Source: Terracoccus luteus
GTDB taxonomy: Bacteria > Actinomycetota > Actinomycetes > Actinomycetales > Dermatophilaceae
Length of the DNA: 64,000 bases
NCBI RefSeq assembly: GCF_003635045.1
Contig: NZ_RBXT01000001.1
Coordinates: 1,240,001-1,304,000 of the forward strand
Direction: 5' to 3'
Part shown: piece by piece, positions 32,541-40,273 of the stretch
How the letters are laid out: each line of letters starts with the position of its first letter
How positions within the stretch are numbered: position 1 is the stretch's first letter
The notes under the pieces: model-generated
Databases searched by the model: none
Told to the model about the DNA's origin: nothing
The model's input: the letters and a program-made list of their open reading frames with translations, nothing else
Translations under genes and position numbers: made by a program

Positions 32541-33934
32541 CCGAGCACCCGTTCGCCCGCCGTCAGTCCCTCCAGGGTGAGGGCCACCTCGTCGAGGGGG
32601 TCACCGTGGCCCACGATCTCGTCGCGCAGCCGCGCGGCCGCGGCGGGGTAGCGGGGCTGCGTGAGCACCGTGCGCACGGCCCGTCGCACCCGACGCGGCG
32701 AGGGCCGGCCGGTGCGCAGCGCGACACCGGCGCCGGACCACGCGACGCGGGCGGCCACCTCCGGCTTGTCCTCGCCGTCACCGGCGACGACGAGCGGGAC
32801 CCCGTGCGAGAGCGCGGCCTGCACCCCGCCGTAGCCGCCGTTGGTCACGACGACGTCGACGCGGGGCAGCAGCTCGGCGTAGGGCACGAAGCCGGCGAGG
32901 CGCGCGTTCGCCGGAACCGGCATCCGTCGCTCGCGGGCGAGGGTGAGCAGGTCGGTGACGGGTCGCCCGCCGGTGGAGGCGACGACGAGCACGTCCTCGT
33001 CGGCGAGCGCTGCGAGCGTGGGCAGCAGCAGCTTGGTGGGGTCGGCGTTGTCCATCGTGCCCTGCGTGACGTGCACGACGGGCCGGCTCCCGTCGAGGTC
33101 GCCCCACCACGAGGGCAGGCGGCCGTCGCCGGCGGCGGGCACGGGGCCGACGAAGCGCACCCGGTCGGGCAGCTCGCGACGGGGGTACTCGAACCCGGGC
33201 ACCGACAGGTGCAGCGTGAGGTCGTACTCGAGCAGGTGGTCGAAGTAGTTGACGCCCCAGCCGGTCCCGCCGTCGGCCGGGCGACCCGGGTGGTCGGCCG
33301 ACACTGATGAGCCGAGTCCGTCGCCGGCCTCGGCCCGGTCGACCGCGGCGGCCGTCAGGGCCGCGTCGAGACCCTCCTGCACCGGTCGCAGCGGGCCGCG
33401 CGCGAGCAGCGCGTCGATGTGGCGGTTGCGCATGCGGGTGAACCGACCGGTGCCCGGCTGCAGCCCGCTGCCGAAGTGGGCCGTGTCGACGCTGCGCAGG
33501 GCGAGCGGCGTCGTCGACACGGCGACGACGGGCACCCTCGCGGATGCCGGTCGGCTCAGCACGAGCGGCAGCGCGCCGAGGAAGGCACTCTCGGCCACGA
33601 CGGCATCCGGGCCGGTGCGGCGGAGGCGGTCGTGCAGCGCGGCCGACTGCGCGCGCAGGGGGCGCACGAAGAGACCGAGGATGTCGCGCCTCCCGGCGGC
33701 GAGGCCGGAGTAGCGCTCCCGGTGGGGCAGCCAGGCGTCGAGGTCGTCGTCGTCGAAGTCGGCGTCGCGCGGCAGCGGGGTGAAGCGCAGGCCGCGGGAG
33801 GTCGCGAGGTCGCGGTACTTGCGCCCGCCGAGCAGCTCGACGTCGTGGCCGCGCTGCACGAGTCGCGCGCCGATCGCGACCATCGGGGCGAGGTGGCCGA
33901 AGAGCGGCGGGGCGGCGAGCAGGAAGGTGGACAC
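32531..33934 (-). CDS. Family 1 glycosyltransferase (MGT-like)
   Basis: 467 residues, GT-B fold of the UDP-glycosyltransferase type. The N-terminus FLLAAPPLFGHLAPMVAIGARL is the acceptor-side start, and VVHVTQGTMDN begins the nucleotide-sugar half. VVVTNGGYGGVQAALSHGVPLVVAGDGEDKPE is the donor-binding signature. The probable role is glycosylation of a small hydrophobic compound. The preceding region to ppgK holds no gene. The stop TAG lies within the iteron block. Confidence 0.9.
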   Translation of the reverse strand: MSTFLLAAPPLFGHLAPMVAIGARLVQRGHDVELLGGRKYRDLATSRGLRFTPLPRDADFDDDDLDAWLPHRERYSGLAAGRRDILGLFVRPLRAQSAALHDRLRRTGPDAVVAESAFLGALPLVLSRPASARVPVVAVSTTPLALRSVDTAHFGSGLQPGTGRFTRMRNRHIDALLARGPLRPVQEGLDAALTAAAVDRAEAGDGLGSSVSADHPGRPADGGTGWGVNYFDHLLEYDLTLHLSVPGFEYPRRELPDRVRFVGPVPAAGDGRLPSWWGDLDGSRPVVHVTQGTMDNADPTKLLLPTLAALADEDVLVVASTGGRPVTDLLTLARERRMPVPANARLAGFVPYAELLPRVDVVVTNGGYGGVQAALSHGVPLVVAGDGEDKPEVAARVAWSGAGVALRTGRPSPRRVRRAVRTVLTQPRYPAAAARLRDEIVGHGDPLDEVALTLEGLTAGERVLGHR

Positions 33935-34116
33935 GACGCCCTACCTGGCCGCGGCCGCGCGCGTGGGGAGGTGACGGCGGGCGGCGGTGGTACTGGCGGG
34001 CAACGCAGGTCCTGGCGACGAGGGTCGTGGGACGACGCCGCACGGCGACCCGCGAACCGGGGCGCAGGTGGCGCGTACCCGGCGGGGCCGTCGGTCAAGC
34101 GCGACGGCCCGGGCGA

Positions 34117-34132
34117 CGGCCCGGTCGGGCCG
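34117..34132 (-). terminator. Possible terminator of ppgK
   Basis: GGCCCG-GT-CGGGCC with one more flanking pair, about 10 nt beyond the ppgK stop. The short loop makes this uncertain. Confidence 0.35.
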
Positions 34133-34141
34133 GTGTCGGGT

Positions 34142-34918
34142 TCAGCCCTTGGAGAGGTCGACCGCCAGGTGGGCGGCGCCGATGATGCCGGCCTGGTTGC
34201 GCAGCTGCGCCGGCACGATCGGCGCGCGCAGCTTGAGCTTGGGGAGGAACTTCGGGGCGTCCTTGCTGATGCCCCCGCCGACGATGATGAGGTCGGGGGT
34301 GAAGAGCTTCTCGACGGTGTCGTAGTAGACCTGCAGACGCTCGACGTACTCGTCCCACGACAGCTCGTCCCGGTCCTTGGCCGAGCTGGCCGCGCGGTCC
34401 TCCGCGTCGTGGCCGTCGATCTCGAGGTGCCCGAGCTCGCTGTTGGGCACGAGGCGCCCGTCGTTGATGAGCGCCGAGCCGATGCCGGTGCCGAGCGTGG
34501 TGAGGATGACGAGGCCGTTCACGCCCTTCGCGGCGCCGTAGTACATCTCCGCGAGCCCCGCGGCGTCCGCGTCGTTGAGCAGGGTGACCTCGCGGCCGGT
34601 GTGCTCCTTGATGAGCGCCTCGGCGTCGGTGTCGATCCAGGTCGGGTCGATGTTCGCCGCCGACAGGACGGTGCCGCGTACGACGACCGCGGGCACGGTC
34701 ACGCCGATGGGGGAGTCGCCGGTGACGTCGGCGAAGTGGTCGACGATCTGGTCGACGACGTCGGCGACGGCGTCCGGGGTGGCCGGCTTCGGCGTGAGGA
34801 TCTTGAGGCGGTCCTGCGCGAGGTCGCCCTTCTTCAGGTCGACCGGGGCACCCTTGATGCCGCTGCCGCCGATGTCGATGCCGAGGGGCTTCCCGTGCGA
34901 CTTGCCGTGCTTGGCCAT
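34142..34918 (-). CDS. ppgK: Polyphosphate glucokinase
   Basis: ROK-family kinase of 258 residues that phosphorylates glucose using inorganic polyphosphate (and usually ATP). [16 protein letters not shown] near residue 14 is the phosphate-binding motif. [20 protein letters not shown] and [13 protein letters not shown] follow, with [14 protein letters not shown] and [12 protein letters not shown], the actinobacterial PpgK features. Monocistronic, read toward the glycosyltransferase. Confidence 0.94.
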   Translation of the reverse strand: MAKHGKSHGKPLGIDIGGSGIKGAPVDLKKGDLAQDRLKILTPKPATPDAVADVVDQIVDHFADVTGDSPIGVTVPAVVVRGTVLSAANIDPTWIDTDAEALIKEHTGREVTLLNDADAAGLAEMYYGAAKGVNGLVILTTLGTGIGSALINDGRLVPNSELGHLEIDGHDAEDRAASSAKDRDELSWDEYVERLQVYYDTVEKLFTPDLIIVGGGISKDAPKFLPKLKLRAPIVPAQLRNQAGIIGAAHLAVDLSKG

Positions 34919-35065
34919 GGTCCCGACTTCCTCGAAGAGATCTGGGGGCCGCGCGGGCCCGTGCCGAACGGGGACGACCCTATGACAGGCACGCCCCCGC
35001 GTGGAACGGTGTCCCGCAGGTCGGCTCAGGGCCCGGAGGGGCGAGGAGCGGGTTCGCGCCGCGCG

Positions 35066-35929
35066 TCAGGGCAGCGTGAGGATCTCGGTGCCCGACTCGG
35101 TGACGAGGATGGTGTGCTCGAACTGGGCGGAGCGGCGCCGGTCGCGGGTGACGACGGTCCAGCCGTCGTCCCACATGTCCCACTCGTGGGTCCCGAGGTT
35201 GAGCATCGGCTCGACGGTGAAGGTCATGCCCGGCTCGATGACGGTCGCGTAGCCCGGGGCGGCGTCGTAGTGCGGCACGATGAGCCCGGAGTGGAACTCG
35301 AGACCGATGCCGTGGCCGGTGAAGTCGCGCACGACGCCGTAGCCGAACCGCTTGGCGTAGCTCTCGATGACACGGCCGATGACGTTGATCTCGCGACCCG
35401 GTCGGGCCGCCCGGATGCCGCGCATCATCGCCTCGTGCGTGCGCTCGACGAGCTGTCGCGACTCGTCGTCGACCTCGCCGACGGGGTAGGTGGCGTCGGT
35501 GTCGCCGTGCACGCCGTCGACGTAGGCGGTGACGTCGATGTTGACGATGTCGCCCTCCTCGAGGGGGCGGGCGTCGGGGATGCCGTGGCAGACCACCTCG
35601 TTGACGCTCGTGCACACGGACTTCGGGAAGCCCTTGTACCCCAGCGGGCTCGGGTACGCGCCGTGGTCGAGCATGAACTCGTGGGCGACCGCGTCGAGGC
35701 GGTCGGTGGTCACGCCGGGCGCGATCTCGGCGGCCGCCGCCGCCATGGCCCGGGCGGCGATGCGGCCCGCCACGCGCATCCGCTCGACCGTCTCGGCGTC
35801 CTTGACGTGCACGTCGCCGTCCTCGCGGACGTCGGACCGGTCGACGTAGTGCGGACGGGCGATGGTGGCCGGCACGGCGCGCCGGGGGCTGACCTCGTGC
35901 GGGGCGACGCTGGCGTGCAGGAGCGGCAT
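35066..35929 (-). CDS. map: Type I methionine aminopeptidase with N-terminal extension
   Basis: Removes initiator methionine. 287 residues; the core begins near residue 43. Metal ligands are visible in [19 protein letters not shown] (two Asp), FTGHGIG (His), VEPML (Glu) and QFEHTI (Glu). The 40-residue Pro/Arg/His-containing extension resembles that of mycobacterial MetAP1c. TAGACT 7 nt before the ATG implies leaderless transcription. Divergent from the small SPOR-like gene. Confidence 0.95.
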   Translation of the reverse strand: MPLLHASVAPHEVSPRRAVPATIARPHYVDRSDVREDGDVHVKDAETVERMRVAGRIAARAMAAAAAEIAPGVTTDRLDAVAHEFMLDHGAYPSPLGYKGFPKSVCTSVNEVVCHGIPDARPLEEGDIVNIDVTAYVDGVHGDTDATYPVGEVDDESRQLVERTHEAMMRGIRAARPGREINVIGRVIESYAKRFGYGVVRDFTGHGIGLEFHSGLIVPHYDAAPGYATVIEPGMTFTVEPMLNLGTHEWDMWDDGWTVVTRDRRRSAQFEHTILVTESGTEILTLP

Positions 35930-35936
35930 AGTGGGG

Positions 35937-35942
35937 AGTCTA
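35937..35942 (-). promoter_or_regulatory. -10 box of map
   Basis: TAGACT on the minus strand, 7 nt before the ATG; no Shine-Dalgarno. Confidence 0.6.
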
Positions 35943-36005
35943 GGTCGTCAGCGTGTGCCGCCCACCGGGGCGGCCGGGACGCTGGCCGCGACGAGAGGGC
36001 GTCAG

Positions 36006-36224
36006 ATGAGCTACTGGTACAACGTCGACACCGGGCAGGTCGAGAGCGACGCCGACCGCAGCCGGGGGGAGCAGGTGCTCGGCCCGTACGCCACCGAGGA
36101 GGAGGCCCGCGGGGCCCTCGCGAAGGCCAAGGAGAACACCGAGCGGTGGGACGACGAGGATCGCGACTGGGGCGGCGGCGCCCCGGGCACCGGTGCCGGT
36201 GGCGGGGGCGACGGCGACGACTGA
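36006..36224 (+). CDS. Small SPOR-like protein next to map
   Basis: 72 residues: MSYWYNVDTGQVESDAD, then GPYATEEEARGALAKAKEN and WDDEDRDW, ending in a Gly/Asp tail. The pattern (aromatic start, GPYxTxEEA helix) matches the short SPOR-like proteins found beside map in other Micrococcales. GAGAGGG precedes the ATG by about 7 nt. There is no signal peptide, so peptidoglycan binding as in true SPOR proteins is doubtful. Function unknown. Confidence 0.75.
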   Translation: MSYWYNVDTGQVESDADRSRGEQVLGPYATEEEARGALAKAKENTERWDDEDRDWGGGAPGTGAGGGGDGDD

Positions 36225-36424
36225 GCCGGTCGCTCCCGCCGGGCCACCCGGCATCCGGTCGGGGTCGAGGTCGGGTGACCGCGGGTGACAGGCCGTTGTC
36301 CAGATCCTCCGGTCTGCAACCACTTTCACGGTGTATTCAAAGGTTGGTCACGGACGACTTTGGCAAATTCTTGGTAAGCGAACGGCAAAAACGCTCGATC
36401 CCGTGTTCTCATTCCGGAGGCGCC

Positions 36425-36460
36425 ATGTGGGTGCCGACGATCCAGGAGGACACACCTTGA
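36425..36460 (+). CDS. Leader peptide ORF coupled to the M6 protease gene
   Basis: An 11-residue ORF, MWVPTIQEDTP, with GGAGG 4 nt before its ATG. Its stop TGA overlaps the TTG start of the protease gene (TTGA), and the SD of that gene (AGGAGG, 36444-36449) lies inside it. The geometry suggests translational coupling or a control peptide. Coding status is inferred from arrangement only. Confidence 0.5.
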   Translation: MWVPTIQEDTP

Positions 36461-38811
36461 ACAAGCGTTCTTGGAGCGCTGTCTCGGGGCTGGCCGTGGG
36501 GGCGCTCGTCGTCACCGGCCTGACCGCCCCGGGCCAGGCTCAGGCCACGCCTACCACCAAGGCCCCGGTCAGCAGCGACCCTGCTGAGGCCCAGGCTTCC
36601 CGGCACGACAACCTGCCGAACCCCCTTGCCGACAAGGCCAATGCCGAGCGCAAGGATGCCGTCTCCAAGCTCATCAAGGGCGAGGCGACGACGAAGACGA
36701 TCAACGGCAACCGCGTGATCGAGGTGAAGTCGGCCACGAAGAACACGGCCGGCCGTGCCGCCACGCAGTCGCGTTTCATCAACTACCCGGTGGACCGCGA
36801 GGAGGACATCTTCACGATCCTCACGGACTTCGGCACGCAGACGATGTCCGGCCAGTCGCAGGCGCCCGGCCCGGTGCACAACCAGATCCCGCAGCCCGAC
36901 CGCGTGTGGGACAAGAGCGCCACGGACGACAACTCCACCTACTGGATCCCCGACTTCAGCCGCCAGCACTTCATGGACCTGATGTTCGGCGAGGGCGACT
37001 CCTTCAAGGACTTCTACCTCAAGCAGAGCAACGGCCGCTTCGTGGCCAAGGGTGACGTCTCCGACTGGGTCACCGTGCCCTACAACGAGGCCCGCTACGG
37101 CTCCAACTCGGTTCCGCAGAGCAACGGCTACTGGAACTACATCAAGGACACGGCCACCGCGTGGTACAACGCGCAGAAGGCCGCGGGCAAGACGGACGCG
37201 CAGATCAAGACCTACCTCGCGCAGTTCGACAAGGTCGACCGCTACGACTACGACAACGACGGCGACTTCAACGAGCCCGACGGCTACATCGACCACTTCC
37301 AGGCCATCCACGCCGGTGAGGGCGAGGAGGCCGGTGGCGGTGCGCAGGGCACCGACGCCATCTGGTCGCACCGCTGGTACGCGTACTCGAGCGACGCCGG
37401 CAAGACCGGTCCGGACATGAACAAGTCCGGTGGCGTCCAGCTCGGTGACTCGGGCATGTGGATCGGTGACTACACCACCGAGCCGGAGAACGGTGGCCTC
37501 GGCGTCTTCGCGCACGAGTTCGGCCACGACCTCGGCCTGCCCGACCTCTACGACACCAACGGTGGCGACAACGGCACCGCGTTCTGGACCCTCATGAGCG
37601 GTGGCTCGTGGCTGAACCAGGCCAAGGACTCCATCGGCACCAAGCCCGGCTACATGGGCCCATGGGAGAAGCTGCAGCTCGGCTGGCTCGACTACGTGAC
37701 GGTCAAGCCCGGCACGAACAAGCTCGTCAAGCTCGGCCCGGCCGACCGCGTCGCCAAGGACAAGAGCAACACCGACGAGAACAGCTACGGCGTCACGCCG
37801 CAGGCCATCGTCGTGCCGCTGCCCGAGCGCACCGTGACGACCGAGCGCAACACCCCGCACTCCGGCTCGGCCGAGTGGTGGAGCGGCTACGGCAACAACC
37901 TCAACAACACCCTCTCCACGACGCTCGACCTCACCGGCGCCACGACGTCGGCCTCGGTCAGCGCCTGGGTGCAGGGCAACCTCGAGGTCGACTACGACTA
38001 CATGTACGGCGAGGTCTCGACCGACGGCGGCACCACCTGGAACCAGGTCGGCACGCCCGTCGACGGCGTCTTCGGCTGGACCCAGAAGAGCTTCGACCTC
38101 TCGGCCTACAAGGGCCAGTCGGTCCAGTTCCGCTTCCGCGTCCAGACCGACGGCGGCGTGGAGTCCGAGGCGTTCGTCGACGACATCCAGGTCACCAAGG
38201 ACGGCGTCGCCGGCCCGGTCGACGACGTGGAGTCGGGCGCCGGCGCCTGGGTCGCGAAGGGCTTCGCGATCACCGACGGCACGACCTCCAAGAAGGTCCA
38301 GGACGTCTACTACGCCGAGAACCGCGTCTACAGCAACTACGACAAGGGCCTCAAGACCGGTCCGTACAACTTCGGCTGGGGCAACACCCGTCCCGACTGG
38401 GTCGAGCGCTTCCCGTACCAGAACGGTCTGCTCGTGTGGTTCTCCAACGGTGAGCAGACGAACAACAACACCAAGGACCACCCGGGTGCCGGCCTCGTCC
38501 TGCCGGTCGACGCCCGCCCGAAGGCGATCAAGTTCCCGGACGGTGCGCTGCTCGGCAACCGTCGTCAGCCCTTCGACGCGACGTTCGGCCAGGAGCGCAC
38601 CGACATGGTGACCTTCCACCGCAACGGCTACGGCGTCACGCTCAAGTCGCAGCCGGCCATGCCGACCTTCGACGACAGCGACCCGCTGCGCTACTGGGAC
38701 GCCAGCAACCCGTGGGCGTCCACGGCCGTCGCCGGTGCCGGTGTCAAGATGACCGTCACCCAGACGTCGGAGAACAAGCAGAACATGGTCGTCCGCGTCA
38801 CCACCAAGTGA
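36457..38811 (+). CDS. Secreted M6-family metalloprotease (immune inhibitor A-like)
   Basis: 784 residues from TTG 36457. I chose this start because AGGAGG lies 7 nt upstream and the product then opens with a normal Sec signal, MNKRSWSAVSGLAVGALVVTG, cut near AQA. After a propeptide-like region comes the protease domain with zinc motif HEFGHDLGLPD (His353, His357). The rest is a beta-sandwich region (LSTTLDLTGATTSASVSAWV; VQFRFRVQTDGG) resembling the C-terminal part of InhA proteases. Its codon use is slightly less extreme than its neighbours'. An upstream A+T-richer region (36300-36400) and an 11-codon leader ORF suggest regulated expression. Role: extracellular protein degradation. Confidence 0.93.
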   Translation: MNKRSWSAVSGLAVGALVVTGLTAPGQAQATPTTKAPVSSDPAEAQASRHDNLPNPLADKANAERKDAVSKLIKGEATTKTINGNRVIEVKSATKNTAGRAATQSRFINYPVDREEDIFTILTDFGTQTMSGQSQAPGPVHNQIPQPDRVWDKSATDDNSTYWIPDFSRQHFMDLMFGEGDSFKDFYLKQSNGRFVAKGDVSDWVTVPYNEARYGSNSVPQSNGYWNYIKDTATAWYNAQKAAGKTDAQIKTYLAQFDKVDRYDYDNDGDFNEPDGYIDHFQAIHAGEGEEAGGGAQGTDAIWSHRWYAYSSDAGKTGPDMNKSGGVQLGDSGMWIGDYTTEPENGGLGVFAHEFGHDLGLPDLYDTNGGDNGTAFWTLMSGGSWLNQAKDSIGTKPGYMGPWEKLQLGWLDYVTVKPGTNKLVKLGPADRVAKDKSNTDENSYGVTPQAIVVPLPERTVTTERNTPHSGSAEWWSGYGNNLNNTLSTTLDLTGATTSASVSAWVQGNLEVDYDYMYGEVSTDGGTTWNQVGTPVDGVFGWTQKSFDLSAYKGQSVQFRFRVQTDGGVESEAFVDDIQVTKDGVAGPVDDVESGAGAWVAKGFAITDGTTSKKVQDVYYAENRVYSNYDKGLKTGPYNFGWGNTRPDWVERFPYQNGLLVWFSNGEQTNNNTKDHPGAGLVLPVDARPKAIKFPDGALLGNRRQPFDATFGQERTDMVTFHRNGYGVTLKSQPAMPTFDDSDPLRYWDASNPWASTAVAGAGVKMTVTQTSENKQNMVVRVTTK

Positions 38812-38853
38812 CGTAGCACCAACCAGCACGACCGGCTTCACCAGAACGACCGT

Positions 38854-38886
38854 GACGGGCCCCCGGGATCTCCCCGGGGGCCCGTC
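38854..38886 (+). terminator. Terminator of the M6 protease gene
   Basis: Perfect 14-bp stem GACGGGCCCCCGGG/CCCGGGGGCCCGTC with a 5-nt loop, about 40 nt past the stop codon. Confidence 0.85.
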
Positions 38887-38890
38887 CGGC

Positions 38891-38922
38891 TTAACGAACG
38901 CGAAACGTGGATGCGGCAGGAT
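38891..38922 (+). promoter_or_regulatory. glnA2 promoter with GlnR-type site
   Basis: TTAAC (38891-38895), six bases, GAAAC (38902-38906) matches one a/b pair of the actinobacterial GlnR box (gTnAC-n6-GaAAC). CAGGAT (38917-38922) ends 6 nt before the glnA2 ATG and could be the -10 of a leaderless message. The same pair occurs before glnA1. Confidence 0.6.
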
Positions 38923-38928
38923 CGACAC

Positions 38929-40266
38929 ATGAACCGTCAGGAAGAGTTCGTGCTGCGCACGATCGAAGAGCGCGACATCCGCTTCGTCCGGCTGTGGTTC
39001 ACGGACGTGCTCGGCACGCTGAAGTCCGTGGCGGTCGCACCGGCCGAGCTCGAGGGGGCCTTCGCCGAGGGCATCGGCTTCGACGGGTCGGCCATGGAAG
39101 GCCTGACCCGCGTCTACGAGGCGGACATGCTCGCCAAGCCCGACCCCTCGACCTTCCAGGTGCTGCCGTGGCGCGGCGACCCCCCCGGCACGGCGCGGAT
39201 GTTCTGCGACCTGCAGCTGCCCGACGGCTCCGCGAGCGTCGCCGACCCGCGCAACGTGCTGCAGCGGGCGCTGGCCAAGGCCGCCGACCTCGGCTTCACC
39301 TTCTACACCCACCCCGAGATCGAGTTCTTCCTCCTCGAGCAGGGTCGCTCACCGAGCGGGCAGCCGATCCCCGTCGACGACGCCGGCTACTTCGACCACG
39401 TGCCGCACGGCACCGGCCACGACTTCCGCCGGGCCGCCATCACGATGCTCGAGAACATGGGCATCTCGGTCGAGTTCAGCCACCACGAGGGGGCGCCCGG
39501 CCAGAACGAGATCGACCTGCGCTACGCCGACGCCCTGTCGACCGCCGACAACATCATGACCTTCCGCACGGTCGTCAAGGAGGTCGCGCTGTCGCAGGGC
39601 ATCTACGCGACCTTCATGCCCAAGCCGTTCTCCGAGCACCCCGGCTCCGGCATGCACACCCACATGAGCCTGTTCGAGGGCGACACCAACGCCTTCTTCG
39701 AGGCCGGTGCGCCGTACCAGATCAGCAAGGTCGGCCGTCAGTTCATGGCCGGCCTGCTCGTGCACGGCGCCGAGATCACCGCCGTCACCAACCAGTGGGT
39801 CAACAGCTACAAGCGACTCTGGGGCGGGGGAGAGGCACCCGCCCACCTCACCTGGGGCCACAACAACCGGTCGGCCCTGCTGCGCGTGCCGATGCACAAG
39901 CCGAACAAGGGCCAGTCGACCCGCGTCGAGGTGCGGTCCCTCGACGCGGCGTGCAACCCCTACCTCGCCTTCGCGGTCATGCTCGGCGCCGGGCTCAAGG
40001 GCATCGAGGAGGGCTACGAGCTGCCGCCCGAGACCGAGGACGACGTGTGGGGCCTCACCGACTCCGAGCGGCGCGCCATGGGCATCAAGCCGTTGCCCGC
40101 CTCGCTCGGCCGGGCCCTCGAGGTGATGGAGAGCAGCGAGCTCGTCGTCGACGTCCTCGGCGAGCACGTCTTCGACTTCTTCCTGCGCAACAAGCGCCAG
40201 GAGTGGCTCGACTACCGCCACGAGGTGAGCCAGTTCGAGCTCAACCGGTACCTGCCGCGACTGTGA
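38929..40266 (+). CDS. glnA2: Glutamine synthetase, GlnA2 type
   Basis: 445 residues, almost the length of M. tuberculosis GlnA2 (446), and beginning MNRQEEFVLRTIEERDIRFV like it. GS motifs: IGFDGSAMEG, YTHPEIEFFLL, GMHTHMSLFEG, NSYKRLWGGGEAP and NNRSALLRVP. The C-terminal NxYxLP adenylylation loop of GlnA1 is absent, so it is a GSI-alpha enzyme not controlled by GlnE. It may make glutamine or act on other amines, as some paralogues do. ATG 38929 is preferred over ATG 38911 from homology. Followed after 7 nt by glnE. Confidence 0.93.
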   Translation: MNRQEEFVLRTIEERDIRFVRLWFTDVLGTLKSVAVAPAELEGAFAEGIGFDGSAMEGLTRVYEADMLAKPDPSTFQVLPWRGDPPGTARMFCDLQLPDGSASVADPRNVLQRALAKAADLGFTFYTHPEIEFFLLEQGRSPSGQPIPVDDAGYFDHVPHGTGHDFRRAAITMLENMGISVEFSHHEGAPGQNEIDLRYADALSTADNIMTFRTVVKEVALSQGIYATFMPKPFSEHPGSGMHTHMSLFEGDTNAFFEAGAPYQISKVGRQFMAGLLVHGAEITAVTNQWVNSYKRLWGGGEAPAHLTWGHNNRSALLRVPMHKPNKGQSTRVEVRSLDAACNPYLAFAVMLGAGLKGIEEGYELPPETEDDVWGLTDSERRAMGIKPLPASLGRALEVMESSELVVDVLGEHVFDFFLRNKRQEWLDYRHEVSQFELNRYLPRL

Positions 40267-40273
40267 CGCTGCC

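Noticed and set aside
36331-36456. Upstream ATG extension of the M6 protease
   Set aside because: The extension would put 42 residues before a normal signal peptide. TTG 36457 has AGGAGG at good spacing and gives MNKRSW.
33419-36460. A 1013-codon plus-strand open frame over the glycosyltransferase, ppgK and map region
   Set aside because: It is antisense to three well-recognised genes. Its last 12 codons coincide with the leader ORF kept separately on the evidence of its SD and stop overlap.
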